A stretch of 20,212 nucleotides of DNA from an uncultured Actinomycetes bacterium. GTDB taxonomy: Bacteria; Actinomycetota; Thermoleophilia; Solirubrobacterales; 70-9. Positions within the stretch are counted from its first letter, which is position 1. Each line of letters begins with the position of its first letter. The notes beneath the pieces were generated by a model. That model was not told the origin of the DNA. It ran no database searches and was given only the letters and a program-made list of their open reading frames with translations. Below are positions 1 through 8,441 of the stretch, in pieces. The position numbers were made by a program, and so were the translations under genes. Location: assembly GCA_946886425.1 (NCBI GenBank), contig CAMPIP010000022.1, positions 1-20,212 on the forward strand. The letters are read 5' to 3'.

Positions 1-341
1 ACCAAGAGGTTCGCGGTGTCCCCTCCGGCGTGGAGTGGGATGCGGAACGGGAGGGCCGCGACGATTGCGAGTGGGATCAGCACCGGCCAGCGGCGGAATG
101 CGTACGCCAGGGCGGCGACGGCGGCGGCGCCGATTGCTGCCAGGGCGACGATCCTGCTGGGGTCCCCTCGCAAATCCTCGATCTGGTGGGTGTGCCATTG
201 GTCGCCGAGGATCAGGGTTGGGAAGAGGGCGATGGCGAGGAGCATCGCGGCCGAGCGGGGGCGGCCGGGTGGGAGGAGGATCGCGGTGGCGGTGGCGCCG
301 GCGGCGATGAGGAGGCCGGCGGCGGCTAGGAGGTCGCTCAA
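1..341 (-). CDS. O-antigen ligase/polymerase family membrane protein, N-terminal part
   Basis: Only the first 113 codons are in the window; the gene runs off the left edge. The TTG start shares bases with the TGA stop of the upstream gene (TTGA overlap), which suggests translational coupling. The visible protein is almost all membrane: four hydrophobic stretches (about residues 3-22, 31-47, 64-83 and 88-104) separated by short Pro/Arg-containing loops, ending in a segment with PFRIPLHAGGDTANLL. From memory, this N-terminal pattern resembles O-antigen ligase family proteins, which polymerise or transfer lipid-linked glycans at the outer face of the membrane. Its place at the end of a surface-polysaccharide operon agrees. 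The diagnostic large periplasmic loop lies outside the window, so another polytopic membrane protein is possible. Confidence 0.55.
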   Translation of the reverse strand, partial: MSDLLAAAGLLIAAGATATAILLPPGRPRSAAMLLAIALFPTLILGDQWHTHQIEDLRGDPSRIVALAAIGAAAVAALAYAFRRWPVLIPLAIVAALPFRIPLHAGGDTANLL

Positions 342-826
342 GGGGCGAGCTCCTTGCAGGCGCCCGGGTGGCGCTCGCCGCGGTGCAGCTTGATCACGCC
401 GGGCGTGACCAGGGTGCGATCCTGGCCGAGCAGTTTGACGCGCAGCTTGTAGCGGCCGGGCGGGGCGATGCCGTCGTTGCGCATGCGGCCGTCCCAGTAG
501 AAGGTGTGGAACGTGTAGCGCTTCAGGAACCGGTCACGGGCCAAGGTGTAGATGACGCGGCCGCCTGGCTTCACCACCTGCACGGTCCCGTGGTCGGACT
601 GGGTGGTGCGAAAGCGGATGCGGAGGCGGTCGTAGCGGCAGTCGCCGTTGGGGGTGAAGCTGTGGACCCGGGGCGCCTTCGGGTGCAGGATCGGGACGGC
701 GACGAAGGTGGCCTTGTCGAGCACCAGCGGGTCGCGCTTGAGGCGCTGGGACCAGGCGAAGGCGGCGACGGTGGCGAGGACGAGCAGCGCGAAGACGAGG
801 GCGGCCGCGCTAGGCGCTCGTCTCAC
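338..826 (-). CDS. Membrane-anchored protein with FlgD-Ig-like domain
   Basis: A 162-residue protein with a GTG start. Residues 8-26 are a hydrophobic signal anchor, so the rest should be outside the cell. Residues about 55-150 look like a FlgD Ig-like fold: HSFTPNGDCRYDRLRIRF is the SPNGDG-type strand, and YWDGRMRNDGIAPPGRYKLRV is the 'W-D-G-...-G-x-Y' strand pair typical of the family. Such domains are used in many exported and cell-surface proteins outside flagella, and no flagellar genes are seen here. It sits 9 nt after the LytR_C gene and overlaps the next gene by 4 nt, so it is probably co-transcribed with the polysaccharide genes. The exact role is unknown; a structural or scaffolding part in surface glycan export is an inference. 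Confidence 0.7.
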   Translation of the reverse strand: MRRAPSAAALVFALLVLATVAAFAWSQRLKRDPLVLDKATFVAVPILHPKAPRVHSFTPNGDCRYDRLRIRFRTTQSDHGTVQVVKPGGRVIYTLARDRFLKRYTFHTFYWDGRMRNDGIAPPGRYKLRVKLLGQDRTLVTPGVIKLHRGERHPGACKELAP

Positions 827-835
827 CTCGGCGCC

Positions 836-1621
836 TCACCCGGCCGCGGCGGCATTGTCCTCGCCGACGATGACCGCCACGTCCGCCCCGGCGGCGACCG
901 ATTCGATTTCGGAGCTCATCAGCTCCAGGCTCGGGATCGAGAGGGCTTTGGAGACCTTGCGCGCTTCCGGCTTGTGGCCGCGACGGAACATCACGACGCT
1001 TTCTTCGAAGCTGGAGCTGCTGTTGGTGACCGGCCCGAGCTGGAAGTTCTTGCCCTCGACCTTGTCGCCGAAGGTCGCCGCCAGGCCGGGCACGGCGGTG
1101 CCGTTGAGGACCGCGACTTCGACTTCGCTGGGGCTGATCTTGGCGACGGCCTGCTTGCCCTGCTTGTTGCCGCCCTTGCCGCCGGCGTCTTCGTCGCCGC
1201 CGCTGATCACCAGATAGGCGACCCCGCCGACGACGACGACCAGGACTACGAACAGCGCCACCAGCCAGATCGGTTCGCCGAGCCGGTCGCCGACACCCGA
1301 GAAGCGCTGCCGCAGCCGCTCGCCGCGGGTCAGTTCCGGCAGGCCCGCCTCGCGGCGCTGGCGCCGGGTCTCACGCTGCTCGACGGCCTCGCGCTCGGCG
1401 GTGCGGCTTTCCTCGAGCCGCCGCAGCTCCTCGGCCCGCTGTGCGGCGACGGTCGAGGTCGCCTCCTTGCGCTCCGCGTCCCGCTCCGGCGCCGAGCCGG
1501 CCCACTCGCGCAGGCGTCGGATGTCACGCCCCTGCGAGAAAGAGAGCAGGGCGAAGACGGCGAGGCCCAGGAAAGCGGCCAGGCCCGCGAACGAGCCGAT
1601 TTGTTCGATCAGCTTCAGCAA
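836..1621 (-). CDS. Two-TM coiled-coil protein with C-terminal LytR_C domain
   Basis: A 261-residue protein, TTG start, 15 nt after the upstream dehydratase gene. Order of parts: TM helix at about 8-28; a long, charged, Arg/Glu-rich helical segment at about 33-97 (likely cytoplasmic coiled coil); TM helix at 118-141; a Gly/Lys linker; then a LytR_C-type domain at about 163-253 (begins VEVAVLNGTAVPGLA, ends ADVAVIVGED). LytR_C domains usually follow LCP domains in enzymes that attach glycopolymers to peptidoglycan. Here there is no LCP catalytic domain, so it is not itself a ligase. The topology would put the coil inside and LytR_C outside, suiting an adaptor between cytoplasm and wall. That function is an inference. 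The start codon is uncertain because no clear ribosome binding site is seen. Confidence 0.75.
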   Translation of the reverse strand: MLKLIEQIGSFAGLAAFLGLAVFALLSFSQGRDIRRLREWAGSAPERDAERKEATSTVAAQRAEELRRLEESRTAEREAVEQRETRRQRREAGLPELTRGERLRQRFSGVGDRLGEPIWLVALFVVLVVVVGGVAYLVISGGDEDAGGKGGNKQGKQAVAKISPSEVEVAVLNGTAVPGLAATFGDKVEGKNFQLGPVTNSSSSFEESVVMFRRGHKPEARKVSKALSIPSLELMSSEIESVAAGADVAVIVGEDNAAAAG

Positions 1622-1636
1622 AGGCGCCGCGAGAGG

Positions 1637-3526
1637 CTACTTGTCAGGGACGACCGCCGCCCCGTCGCCGCCCGGCGAGGCGATCATCTCCACCACTCGC
1701 TCCGCCAAATTAGCCTCATCGCCGGCCAGCACCAGGTGTTCGAGCGAGTTCAGGGTCGAGTCCACCCACTCGGAGTCCAGCGGGGTCTGGCGGACCGCCC
1801 GGTTGATGCGCCGCGCCGCCGTCGGCTGCGCCTGCTCGGCGGTCGCGAACAGCTCCTCGTGCAGCTTCTCCCCCGGCCGCGGCTGCGTGAACTCGATCGC
1901 GATGTCCCCTTCGGGCTCGTAGCCGGCCAGCCGGATCATGTTGGCGGCCAGGTCGACGATCTTCACCGGCTCGCCCATGTCGAGCACGAAGACCTCGCCT
2001 TTGCCGGCGCCGATGTCGCCGGCACGGATCACCAGCTGCACCGCCTCCGGGATCGTCATGAAGTACCGGGTCATCTCCGGGTGGGTGACCGTGACCGGGC
2101 CACCGCGCTCGATCTGGTTGCGGAAGATCGGCACGACGCTGCCCGAAGAGGCGAGGACGTTGCCGAACCGGACCGAGGCGAAGCGCGTCCCCGGGTGCTT
2201 GTGCCCGGCCGCCTCGACGATGAACTCGGCCATCGCCTTCGAGGCGCCCATCACCGTCTTCGGGTTGACCGCCTTGTCGGTGGAGATGAGGACGAAGCGC
2301 TCGACGTCGGAGGCGGCGGCGGTCTCGGCGGTGGTCCGGGTCGCGATCGCGTTGTTGCGGACCGCCTCCAGCGGGTTGGCCTCCATCAGCGGCACGTGCT
2401 TGTAGGCGGCGGCGTGGAAGACGACGCTGGGTTTGAAGCGCTGCATCACCTCGAGCATCCGGTGCGGCTCCTTGCAGTCGGCCAGCACCGCCTCGACGTT
2501 GGTGAAGTGGCGCTCGTCGATCATCTCCCGCTCGATTTCGAAGAGGTTGTCCTCGGCGTGGTCGAGCATCACCAGCAGGCGCGGTTTGACCTGGGCGATC
2601 TGGCGGCAGAGCTCGGAGCCGATCGAGCCGCCGGCGCCGGTGACGAGGACGATGCGGTCGCGCAGGTAGGCGCCGACCCGGTCCAGCTCGCGGACGATCG
2701 GGTCGCGGCCGAGCACGTCCTCGACCCGGACCTCGCGCAGCTGCTTGTTGAGCTGGACGCCACCGCGCAGCAGCTCGAACACGGTCGGCAGGGTGCGGAC
2801 GCGGATCTCGCGCTCGCGGCAGGCGGCGACGACGCTGGCGCGCAGCGTCCCGGGTGCCGAGGGGATCGCGATCACCGCCTCGTCGGGCTCGGTCTCGTCG
2901 AGGATCTTCTCGATCTCCTTGGTCGAGCCGAGCACCTTCAGGCCCAGCATCCGCATCCCCCGCTTGCGCGGGTCGTCGTCGACGAAGCCGATCGCGGTGG
3001 CGCCGAGGTTGGGGTTGAGCTGCAGCTCGCGGACGACCATCTGGCCGCCGGAGCCGGCGCCGATCACCAGCATCTCGTGCTTGGGCAGGCGGGCGCCGCG
3101 GTTGGGGCGCTCGACGATCAGCCGCACCGCCAGCCGGGCGCCGGCGATCAGCAGCGCGGTGAGGATGAAGTCCATCATCTCGACCGAGCGCGGCAGCGTG
3201 TGCGCGAACGGCTTGACGACGGCGAAGATCACGACCAGCAGGGCGCTGGAGACGACGACGGCGCGGAGGATGAGGATGAAGTCCCGCCCGCTCACGTAGC
3301 GCCACCACTTCTGGTAGAGCCCGAAGGCGTAGAAGACGGCCAGCTTGCCGAGCACCACGAAGCCCACCGATTGGGCGAACAGCACCTCGTAGCGGTGCGG
3401 CATCCCGTGCGGTTCGTCGAGGAAGCGCAGCTGGAACGCCAGGTAGTAGGCGAGCGCGACCAGGCAGGCGTCCGCGGCCAACTGCAGGACCCGGTTGCGA
3501 TAGACGGGGTGGTTCAACCGGTTCAT
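1637..3526 (-). CDS. Membrane-bound NDP-sugar 4,6-dehydratase/epimerase (CapD/WbpM/PglF type)
   Basis: A 629-residue protein, ATG start, first gene of a leftward operon. Four TM helices lie in residues 12-135. A first Rossmann domain starts near 152 (VIGAGSGGQMV) and a second, catalytic SDR domain has TGAGGSIGS at 296-304. Ser415 lies in LISTDKAVNPKTVMGASK, with Met426 and Lys430 at the usual Tyr-x-x-x-Lys positions. The Met in place of Tyr is the known WbpM/PglF signature (Ser-Met-Lys), so this family makes UDP-4-keto-6-deoxy-HexNAc at the inner membrane as a precursor of modified sugars. HAAAYKHVPLME at 371 is also typical. Length matches the family (about 600-660). The sugar product cannot be told from sequence. 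It is divergent from the DedA gene. Confidence 0.93.
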   Translation of the reverse strand: MNRLNHPVYRNRVLQLAADACLVALAYYLAFQLRFLDEPHGMPHRYEVLFAQSVGFVVLGKLAVFYAFGLYQKWWRYVSGRDFILILRAVVVSSALLVVIFAVVKPFAHTLPRSVEMMDFILTALLIAGARLAVRLIVERPNRGARLPKHEMLVIGAGSGGQMVVRELQLNPNLGATAIGFVDDDPRKRGMRMLGLKVLGSTKEIEKILDETEPDEAVIAIPSAPGTLRASVVAACREREIRVRTLPTVFELLRGGVQLNKQLREVRVEDVLGRDPIVRELDRVGAYLRDRIVLVTGAGGSIGSELCRQIAQVKPRLLVMLDHAEDNLFEIEREMIDERHFTNVEAVLADCKEPHRMLEVMQRFKPSVVFHAAAYKHVPLMEANPLEAVRNNAIATRTTAETAAASDVERFVLISTDKAVNPKTVMGASKAMAEFIVEAAGHKHPGTRFASVRFGNVLASSGSVVPIFRNQIERGGPVTVTHPEMTRYFMTIPEAVQLVIRAGDIGAGKGEVFVLDMGEPVKIVDLAANMIRLAGYEPEGDIAIEFTQPRPGEKLHEELFATAEQAQPTAARRINRAVRQTPLDSEWVDSTLNSLEHLVLAGDEANLAERVVEMIASPGGDGAAVVPDK

Positions 3527-3583
3527 CGCCGAGCCGAGTCTAAAGGCAGTCCTTAAGTTGGACCCCCTAGTGTTCCGCGTCGC
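3527..3583. promoter_or_regulatory. Divergent intergenic region, dehydratase/DedA
   Basis: This 57-bp gap separates the two divergent ATG starts and must hold both transcription starts unless they lie within the genes. It is less GC-rich than its flanks, with TCTAAAGG and CCTTAAG near the middle. On the minus strand TAGACT could be a -10 box, but no good -35 is visible, and neither gene has a strong Shine-Dalgarno sequence. No specific promoter is assigned. Confidence 0.4.
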
Positions 3584-4273
3584 ATGCTGATCTTCGCGTC
3601 CGTCACGGACTTCTTCCTCGACCCGATCGTCAACGCCGGCACCGACTTCATCGGCACCACGGGGCTGCCCGCGGTCTTCATCCTGATGCTGCTCGAGTCC
3701 GCCTGCCTACCGGTGCCGAGCGAGGCGATCATGCTGTTCGCCGGCTCCAGCGTCGCCGCCGGCGACCTGACCCTGTTCGGGGTCGTCGCCGCCGGGGTGC
3801 TCGGCAACCTGGTCGGCTCCTGGATCGCCTACGCGGTCGGCTACTACGGCCGCCTCGACCTGCTCGAGAAAAACCGGCTGATCCACGTCAACCCCAAGCA
3901 CCTGAAATGGGCCGACGACCTGTTCGCGCGCCACGGCGACCCGATCGTCTTCTTCTCGCGGATGCTGCCGATCATCCGCACCTTCATCTCGCTGCCGGCG
4001 GGCGTCGCGAAAATGCCGTTCTGGCGCTTCACGGTGCTGACCCTGCTCGGCTGCATCCCCTGGGTGCTGATGCTGGCGCTGGTCGGCCAGGCGGTCGGCG
4101 AGAACTGGGAAGAGTGGCGCGACCACCTGCACTACCTCGACTACGCGGTCGTGGTGATCGCGGTGGCCGGGATCGCCTACTGGCTGGTGCGCCGCCGTCG
4201 CGGCGGCGGCGGGGGCGGCGAGCCCAAGCCGGACGCCACGCCGGAGCCGGCCGGGAGCGGCGTCGACGCTTGA
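3584..4273 (+). CDS. DedA family (VTT domain) membrane protein
   Basis: A 229-residue polytopic membrane protein with ATG start. DedA/VTT features: LMLLESACLPVPSEAIM at 34-50, a Gly-rich helix with GNLVGSWIAYAVGYYGR at 74-90, and SRMLPIIRTFISLPAG at 125-140, which is the family's conserved Arg-containing amphipathic stretch. A last TM helix (about 184-202) is followed by a cytoplasmic-looking Gly/Pro-rich tail. Some DedA proteins are established translocases of undecaprenyl phosphate (UptA), others of phosphatidylethanolamine. The stop codon overlaps the start of uppP by 4 nt (TTGA), which makes undecaprenyl-phosphate recycling the most attractive role, though this is inferred from context. 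The substrate cannot be decided from sequence. Confidence 0.9.
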   Translation: MLIFASVTDFFLDPIVNAGTDFIGTTGLPAVFILMLLESACLPVPSEAIMLFAGSSVAAGDLTLFGVVAAGVLGNLVGSWIAYAVGYYGRLDLLEKNRLIHVNPKHLKWADDLFARHGDPIVFFSRMLPIIRTFISLPAGVAKMPFWRFTVLTLLGCIPWVLMLALVGQAVGENWEEWRDHLHYLDYAVVVIAVAGIAYWLVRRRRGGGGGGEPKPDATPEPAGSGVDA

Positions 4274-5067
4274 GCGAGGCGCTGCCGGCCCGGCGCGCGG
4301 TCGCGCTGGGGCTCGTCCAGGGCCCGGCCGAGCTGCTGCCGGTCTCCAGCTCCGCCCACCTCGTCCTCGGTCCCTGGCTGGTCGGCTGGGACTGGGAGCA
4401 GATCGATCCGGAGCTGCGCAAGAGCTTCGAGGTGGCGCTGCACGCCGGCGCCGCGGCGGCACTGCTGATTGGCCAGCGGCGGGTGATCGGCGAGGAGCTG
4501 CGCCAGTTCGAACACCGCCGCGCGATCGTCCTCGCCCTCTCGTTCGTCCCGGCGGCCTTCGTCGGCTACGCCTTCGAGCGCCCGATCGAGCGGCGGCTCG
4601 GCGGCCCCCGGGCGACCGCCTTCGGCCTCCTCGCCGGGGCGGCGGCGATGCTGCTCGCCGACACACGGCCGCAGCGGCGCGGCCGTGGCGACGCCACCTA
4701 CGCCGACGGGCTCGCCCTCGGCGTCGCCCAGGCGGCGGCGCTCGCCCCCGGCGTCTCGCGCAACGGAGTCACCCTGGCCGCCGCTCGCTGGCGGCGCTTC
4801 TCGCGCGACCAGGCGAACCTGCTCTCGCGCACCGTGGCGCTGCCGATCATCGTTGGCGCCAGCGCCCTCAAGGGCGCCCGCCTCGCCCGCCGCGGCACCA
4901 CGCCCGAGGTGCGCCGCTCGCTGGCGATCGGGGTCGGCGCCTCCTTCGCCTCCACCCTCGCCTCGCAGCGCCTGATCGGCCTGGTCGAGCGCGACCGCGC
5001 GCTCTGGCCCTACGCGGCCTACCGGGCCGGCTTGGCGGCCGTCGTTCTTTTCAGGCTGCGCCGCTAG
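4270..5067 (+). CDS. uppP: Undecaprenyl-diphosphatase (UppP/BacA)
   Basis: It dephosphorylates undecaprenyl pyrophosphate to regenerate the lipid carrier for peptidoglycan and other wall polymers; a polytopic membrane enzyme. The TTG at 4270 is chosen because it overlaps the DedA stop (TTGA) and gives 265 residues, the normal family size; a longer reading upstream would merely be antiparallel overlap with DedA. Motif 1 is QGPAELLPVSSSAH (Q17, E21, S26-S28, H30), the (E/Q)xxxE plus PVSSS signature. Motif 2 is PGVSRNGVT at 160-168, where Arg164 and Thr168 are kept but the usual second Ser of PGxSRSG is Asn165. Loss of UppP activity generally sensitises cells to bacitracin. The Asn substitution may be neutral. 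Translational coupling to DedA is likely. Confidence 0.93.
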   Translation: MSEALPARRAVALGLVQGPAELLPVSSSAHLVLGPWLVGWDWEQIDPELRKSFEVALHAGAAAALLIGQRRVIGEELRQFEHRRAIVLALSFVPAAFVGYAFERPIERRLGGPRATAFGLLAGAAAMLLADTRPQRRGRGDATYADGLALGVAQAAALAPGVSRNGVTLAAARWRRFSRDQANLLSRTVALPIIVGASALKGARLARRGTTPEVRRSLAIGVGASFASTLASQRLIGLVERDRALWPYAAYRAGLAAVVLFRLRR

Positions 5068-5075
5068 TCAAGTGC

Positions 5076-5132
5076 AAATCCAAATTTTGGATTTATTTGG
5101 ATGAATTTGGATTTGATTTGGAGACGGTCCCC
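5076..5132. promoter_or_regulatory. AT-rich phased palindromic repeats upstream of purM
   Basis: The uppP-purM gap (97 bp) holds an AT-rich island in otherwise GC-rich DNA. AAATCCAAATTTTGGATTT at 5076-5094 is a perfect 9+1+9 palindrome. TTTGGA recurs at 5086, 5096, 5106 and 5117, that is every 10-11 bp, about one helical turn, and TTTGGATTT is repeated exactly at 5086-5094 and 5106-5114. The island ends in a 13-bp imperfect palindrome GGAGACGGTCCCC (5120-5132). This looks like an operator or bent-DNA site controlling purM; it could instead be a decayed mobile repeat. No clear -10/-35 pair was identified and the binding protein is unknown. Confidence 0.5.
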
Positions 5133-5164
5133 AACTTGGGCGAGCGCCTGAAAGAATCGACGCC

Positions 5165-6163
<999 letters not shown>

Positions 6164-6713
6164 GCGCGACCGCGACGACGGTCGGATCGAGCTGACCGCC
6201 GGCCGCGTCCTCGAGCAGGCCGAGGGCCCGCCGTTCGGACATCGGCGGACGGTAGGGCCGCTGGGAGATCAGCGCGTCGTAGGTGTCGGCGACGGCGACG
6301 ATGCGCGCGCCGAGCGGAATCTCGTAGTCCTGCAGGCCGGCCGGGTAGCCACCGCCGTCGAAGCGCTCGTGGTGGTGGCGGACGATCGCCGTCACCGCGG
6401 GGTCGCCGAGCGCTTCGACCATCCGCGCGCCGATTTCGGGGTGGCCCTGGACCGTCGTGTACTCCTCGCCGTTCAGCGGCCCGGGCTTGTCGAGGATCTC
6501 GCTCGGGACCTCGCTCTTGCCGACGTCGTGGAGCAGTGCCGCGGTGCGGATCTTCGCCACCATCCCTTCGGCCAGCCCGAGCTCGGCGGCGAGGGCGGCG
6601 GCATGGCCTGCGACACGGCGCGAGTGGCCGTGCGTGCTGGGGTGTCGCGCCTCGAGGCGGCGAACCAGTTGACGCAGCTCAGTTGCTCGGTCGTTTCGCG
6701 GCAATCGCTCCAT

Positions 6714-6926
6714 AGTTCCCGGTCCCCGCGCATTCAAACATTTTCCACTGCGGATACCCACTATTTGTCTTAAACCCTTTGCATTTTCGACGTTTGTTCG
6801 ACCGGGTAAATTCGGCACGTCCGTCGTTCCGGCAGGCGGCCGCGCCGCTGGCGCGAACGTCTTCTCGCACCGCGCCCCCGCATCTGGCGAAACCTCTCTC
6901 CGCCGCATAACGTTGCCGCCTCCCGC
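6714..6926. promoter_or_regulatory. Divergent intergenic region, HD-GYP/receptor kinase
   Basis: A 213-bp gap between divergent starts. The half next to the HD-GYP gene (about 6714-6815) is strikingly AT-rich for this window; the half next to the kinase is GC-rich. On the minus strand GTTTAA followed 10 nt later by GGGTAT (within 6740-6775) loosely resembles a SigB/SigF-type promoter, but the spacing is shorter than the usual 12-15. On the plus strand CATAAC at 6906-6911 could be a -10 box giving a very short leader for the kinase. No convincing riboswitch or small gene was seen. Treat these as weak suggestions. Confidence 0.35.
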
Positions 6927-8441
6927 ATGAACTCCCGCCCGACCAGCTCGCAGATGATCGGAACCGTGCTCTCCGGCCGCTACCGGCTGGAGGCGAAGCT
7001 CGGCAGCGGCGGCATGTCGACCGTCTACCTGGCCCGCGACGAGACGCTCGACCGCGCCGTCGCCGTCAAGGTCATGCACCGCGAGATGTCCGAGCAGGCC
7101 GACCAGCTCGAGCGCTTCCGGCAGGAGGCGCGGGCGGTGGCGAAGCTCTCCCACCCCAACGTCGTCGCCGTGATCGACGCCGGCGAGGACGGCGGTCACC
7201 CCTACATCGTCTTCGAGTACGTCGAAGGGGAGACCCTGAAGCAGCGGATCAACCGGGTCGGGGCGCTCGACCCGCAGGAGGCGCTCGCCTACGCGATCGA
7301 GATCGCCCGGGGCCTCACCGTCGCCCACGCCCGCAACATGGTCCACCGCGACATCAAGCCCCAGAACGTCCTGATCGACTCCGAGGGCCGGGCCAAGCTG
7401 ACCGACTTCGGGATCTCCCGCCAGCTCGAGCAGGACGGGATGACGGCGACCGGTCGGGTCCTCGGCACCACCGACTACGTTGCGCCGGAGCAGGCGATGG
7501 GCCACCCGGTCGACCCCCGCTCCGACATCTACTCGCTCGGCGTCGTCCTCTACGAGATGCTGATCGGCCAGGTCCCCTTCCACGCGGACAGCCAGGTCGG
7601 GGTGGCGATGAAACACGTCAACGAAGAGCTGCCCGACGTGCAGCAGCGCCGGCCCGAGGTCTCCGCGGCGGCGGCGCTGGTGGTCGAGCGGGCGACCGCG
7701 AAGGAGTCAGCGGAGCGCTACCAGAGCGTCGGCGAGATGATCGACGACCTCTCCACCGCGCTCGAGGTCGAGGCGGCCCGGGCGGGCACGACGACCGGCG
7801 AGGCGACCAGCGTCCTCGAAGCGGTGCCGCCGCCGAAGCGCAAGCTCACGACCCGCGCTCGCCTCTCCTGGGCAAAAGTGGCGCTGCTCGTCCTCGTCGC
7901 CGGCGGGGCGATCGCCGCCGTGTTGCTGATCAGCAGCGGGGGCGGGGGCGGCGGGGCACTGAAGGGCAAGGGCAGCAAGGTGACGATCGCCTCGGCGACC
8001 GACTACGACCCCCAGGGCGATGGCGAAGAGGACCCCGAAACGACGGGCTTCACGGTCGACGGCAACCCGACCGGGACCGCCTGGAGCACCGAGCACTACG
8101 ACGACGAGCTGTTCGCCGGCACCAAGGAAGGCCCCGACCCCGGCGTCGGCCTTTACGTCACCACCAAGTCGCCAGCGAAACCGAAGGCGATGGACATCCG
8201 CACCGGCACCCCAGGCTGGGATGCCCAGATCTACGCCGCCGCCTCCGGCCCCCCCGAAGAACTCTCCGAATGGGGCGAACCGGTCGGCGCCGTCAGCGGC
8301 GCCAGCAGCGTCGAAGAGGTCTCCCTCAACGTCACCACCCCCTCCAAGTACTTCCTGATCTGGTTCAACAAGGCGGCCCCCTCCAACGACCAGGAAGGCC
8401 GCTACCAGGTCGAGATCAGCGACGTCAAGCTGATCGAATAG
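6927..8441 (+). CDS. Receptor-type Ser/Thr protein kinase with MviN-like exported domain
   Basis: 504 residues. Cytoplasmic Hanks kinase at about 18-275: Gly loop LGSGGMSTVY (25-34), Lys48 in AVAVKVM, catalytic HRDIKPQN (D143), DFG 160-162, activation loop with several Thr (T173, T175, T181, T182) and APE at 186-188; all catalytic residues are present. One TM helix at about 318-336, a Gly-rich linker, then an exported domain of about 150 residues (DYDPQGDGEEDPE..., TAWSTEHY, GVGLYV, YFLIWF). This resembles the galactose-binding/discoidin-like C-terminal domain of actinobacterial MviN/MurJ, known in mycobacteria in the context of PknB-FhaA signalling. It has no PASTA repeats. A role in sensing a wall or glycan ligand is inferred. 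Its 3' end overlaps the convergent abiEi by 17 nt. Confidence 0.93.
   Translation: MNSRPTSSQMIGTVLSGRYRLEAKLGSGGMSTVYLARDETLDRAVAVKVMHREMSEQADQLERFRQEARAVAKLSHPNVVAVIDAGEDGGHPYIVFEYVEGETLKQRINRVGALDPQEALAYAIEIARGLTVAHARNMVHRDIKPQNVLIDSEGRAKLTDFGISRQLEQDGMTATGRVLGTTDYVAPEQAMGHPVDPRSDIYSLGVVLYEMLIGQVPFHADSQVGVAMKHVNEELPDVQQRRPEVSAAAALVVERATAKESAERYQSVGEMIDDLSTALEVEAARAGTTTGEATSVLEAVPPPKRKLTTRARLSWAKVALLVLVAGGAIAAVLLISSGGGGGGALKGKGSKVTIASATDYDPQGDGEEDPETTGFTVDGNPTGTAWSTEHYDDELFAGTKEGPDPGVGLYVTTKSPAKPKAMDIRTGTPGWDAQIYAAASGPPEELSEWGEPVGAVSGASSVEEVSLNVTTPSKYFLIWFNKAAPSNDQEGRYQVEISDVKLIE

Noticed and set aside
368..3556. Very long plus-strand open frame of over 1000 codons opposite the polysaccharide genes
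   Set aside because: It is an antisense shadow in GC-rich DNA, low-complexity in Asp/Ala/Gly/Arg/His, while the minus-strand genes show clear domains.
4201..4260. Gly-rich coding repeat at the DedA C-terminus as a tandem repeat
   Set aside because: A short GGC run encoding a flexible tail; common in GC-rich genes.
6740..6775. SigB/SigF-like promoter for the HD-GYP gene
   Set aside because: Elements GTTTAA and GGGTAT are present but 10 nt apart, shorter than the accepted spacing, so not called as a promoter.
6679..6870. Small 63-codon minus-strand frame in the HD-GYP/kinase gap
   Set aside because: It enters the HD-GYP gene in another frame, has no ribosome site or known motif, and looks like chance.
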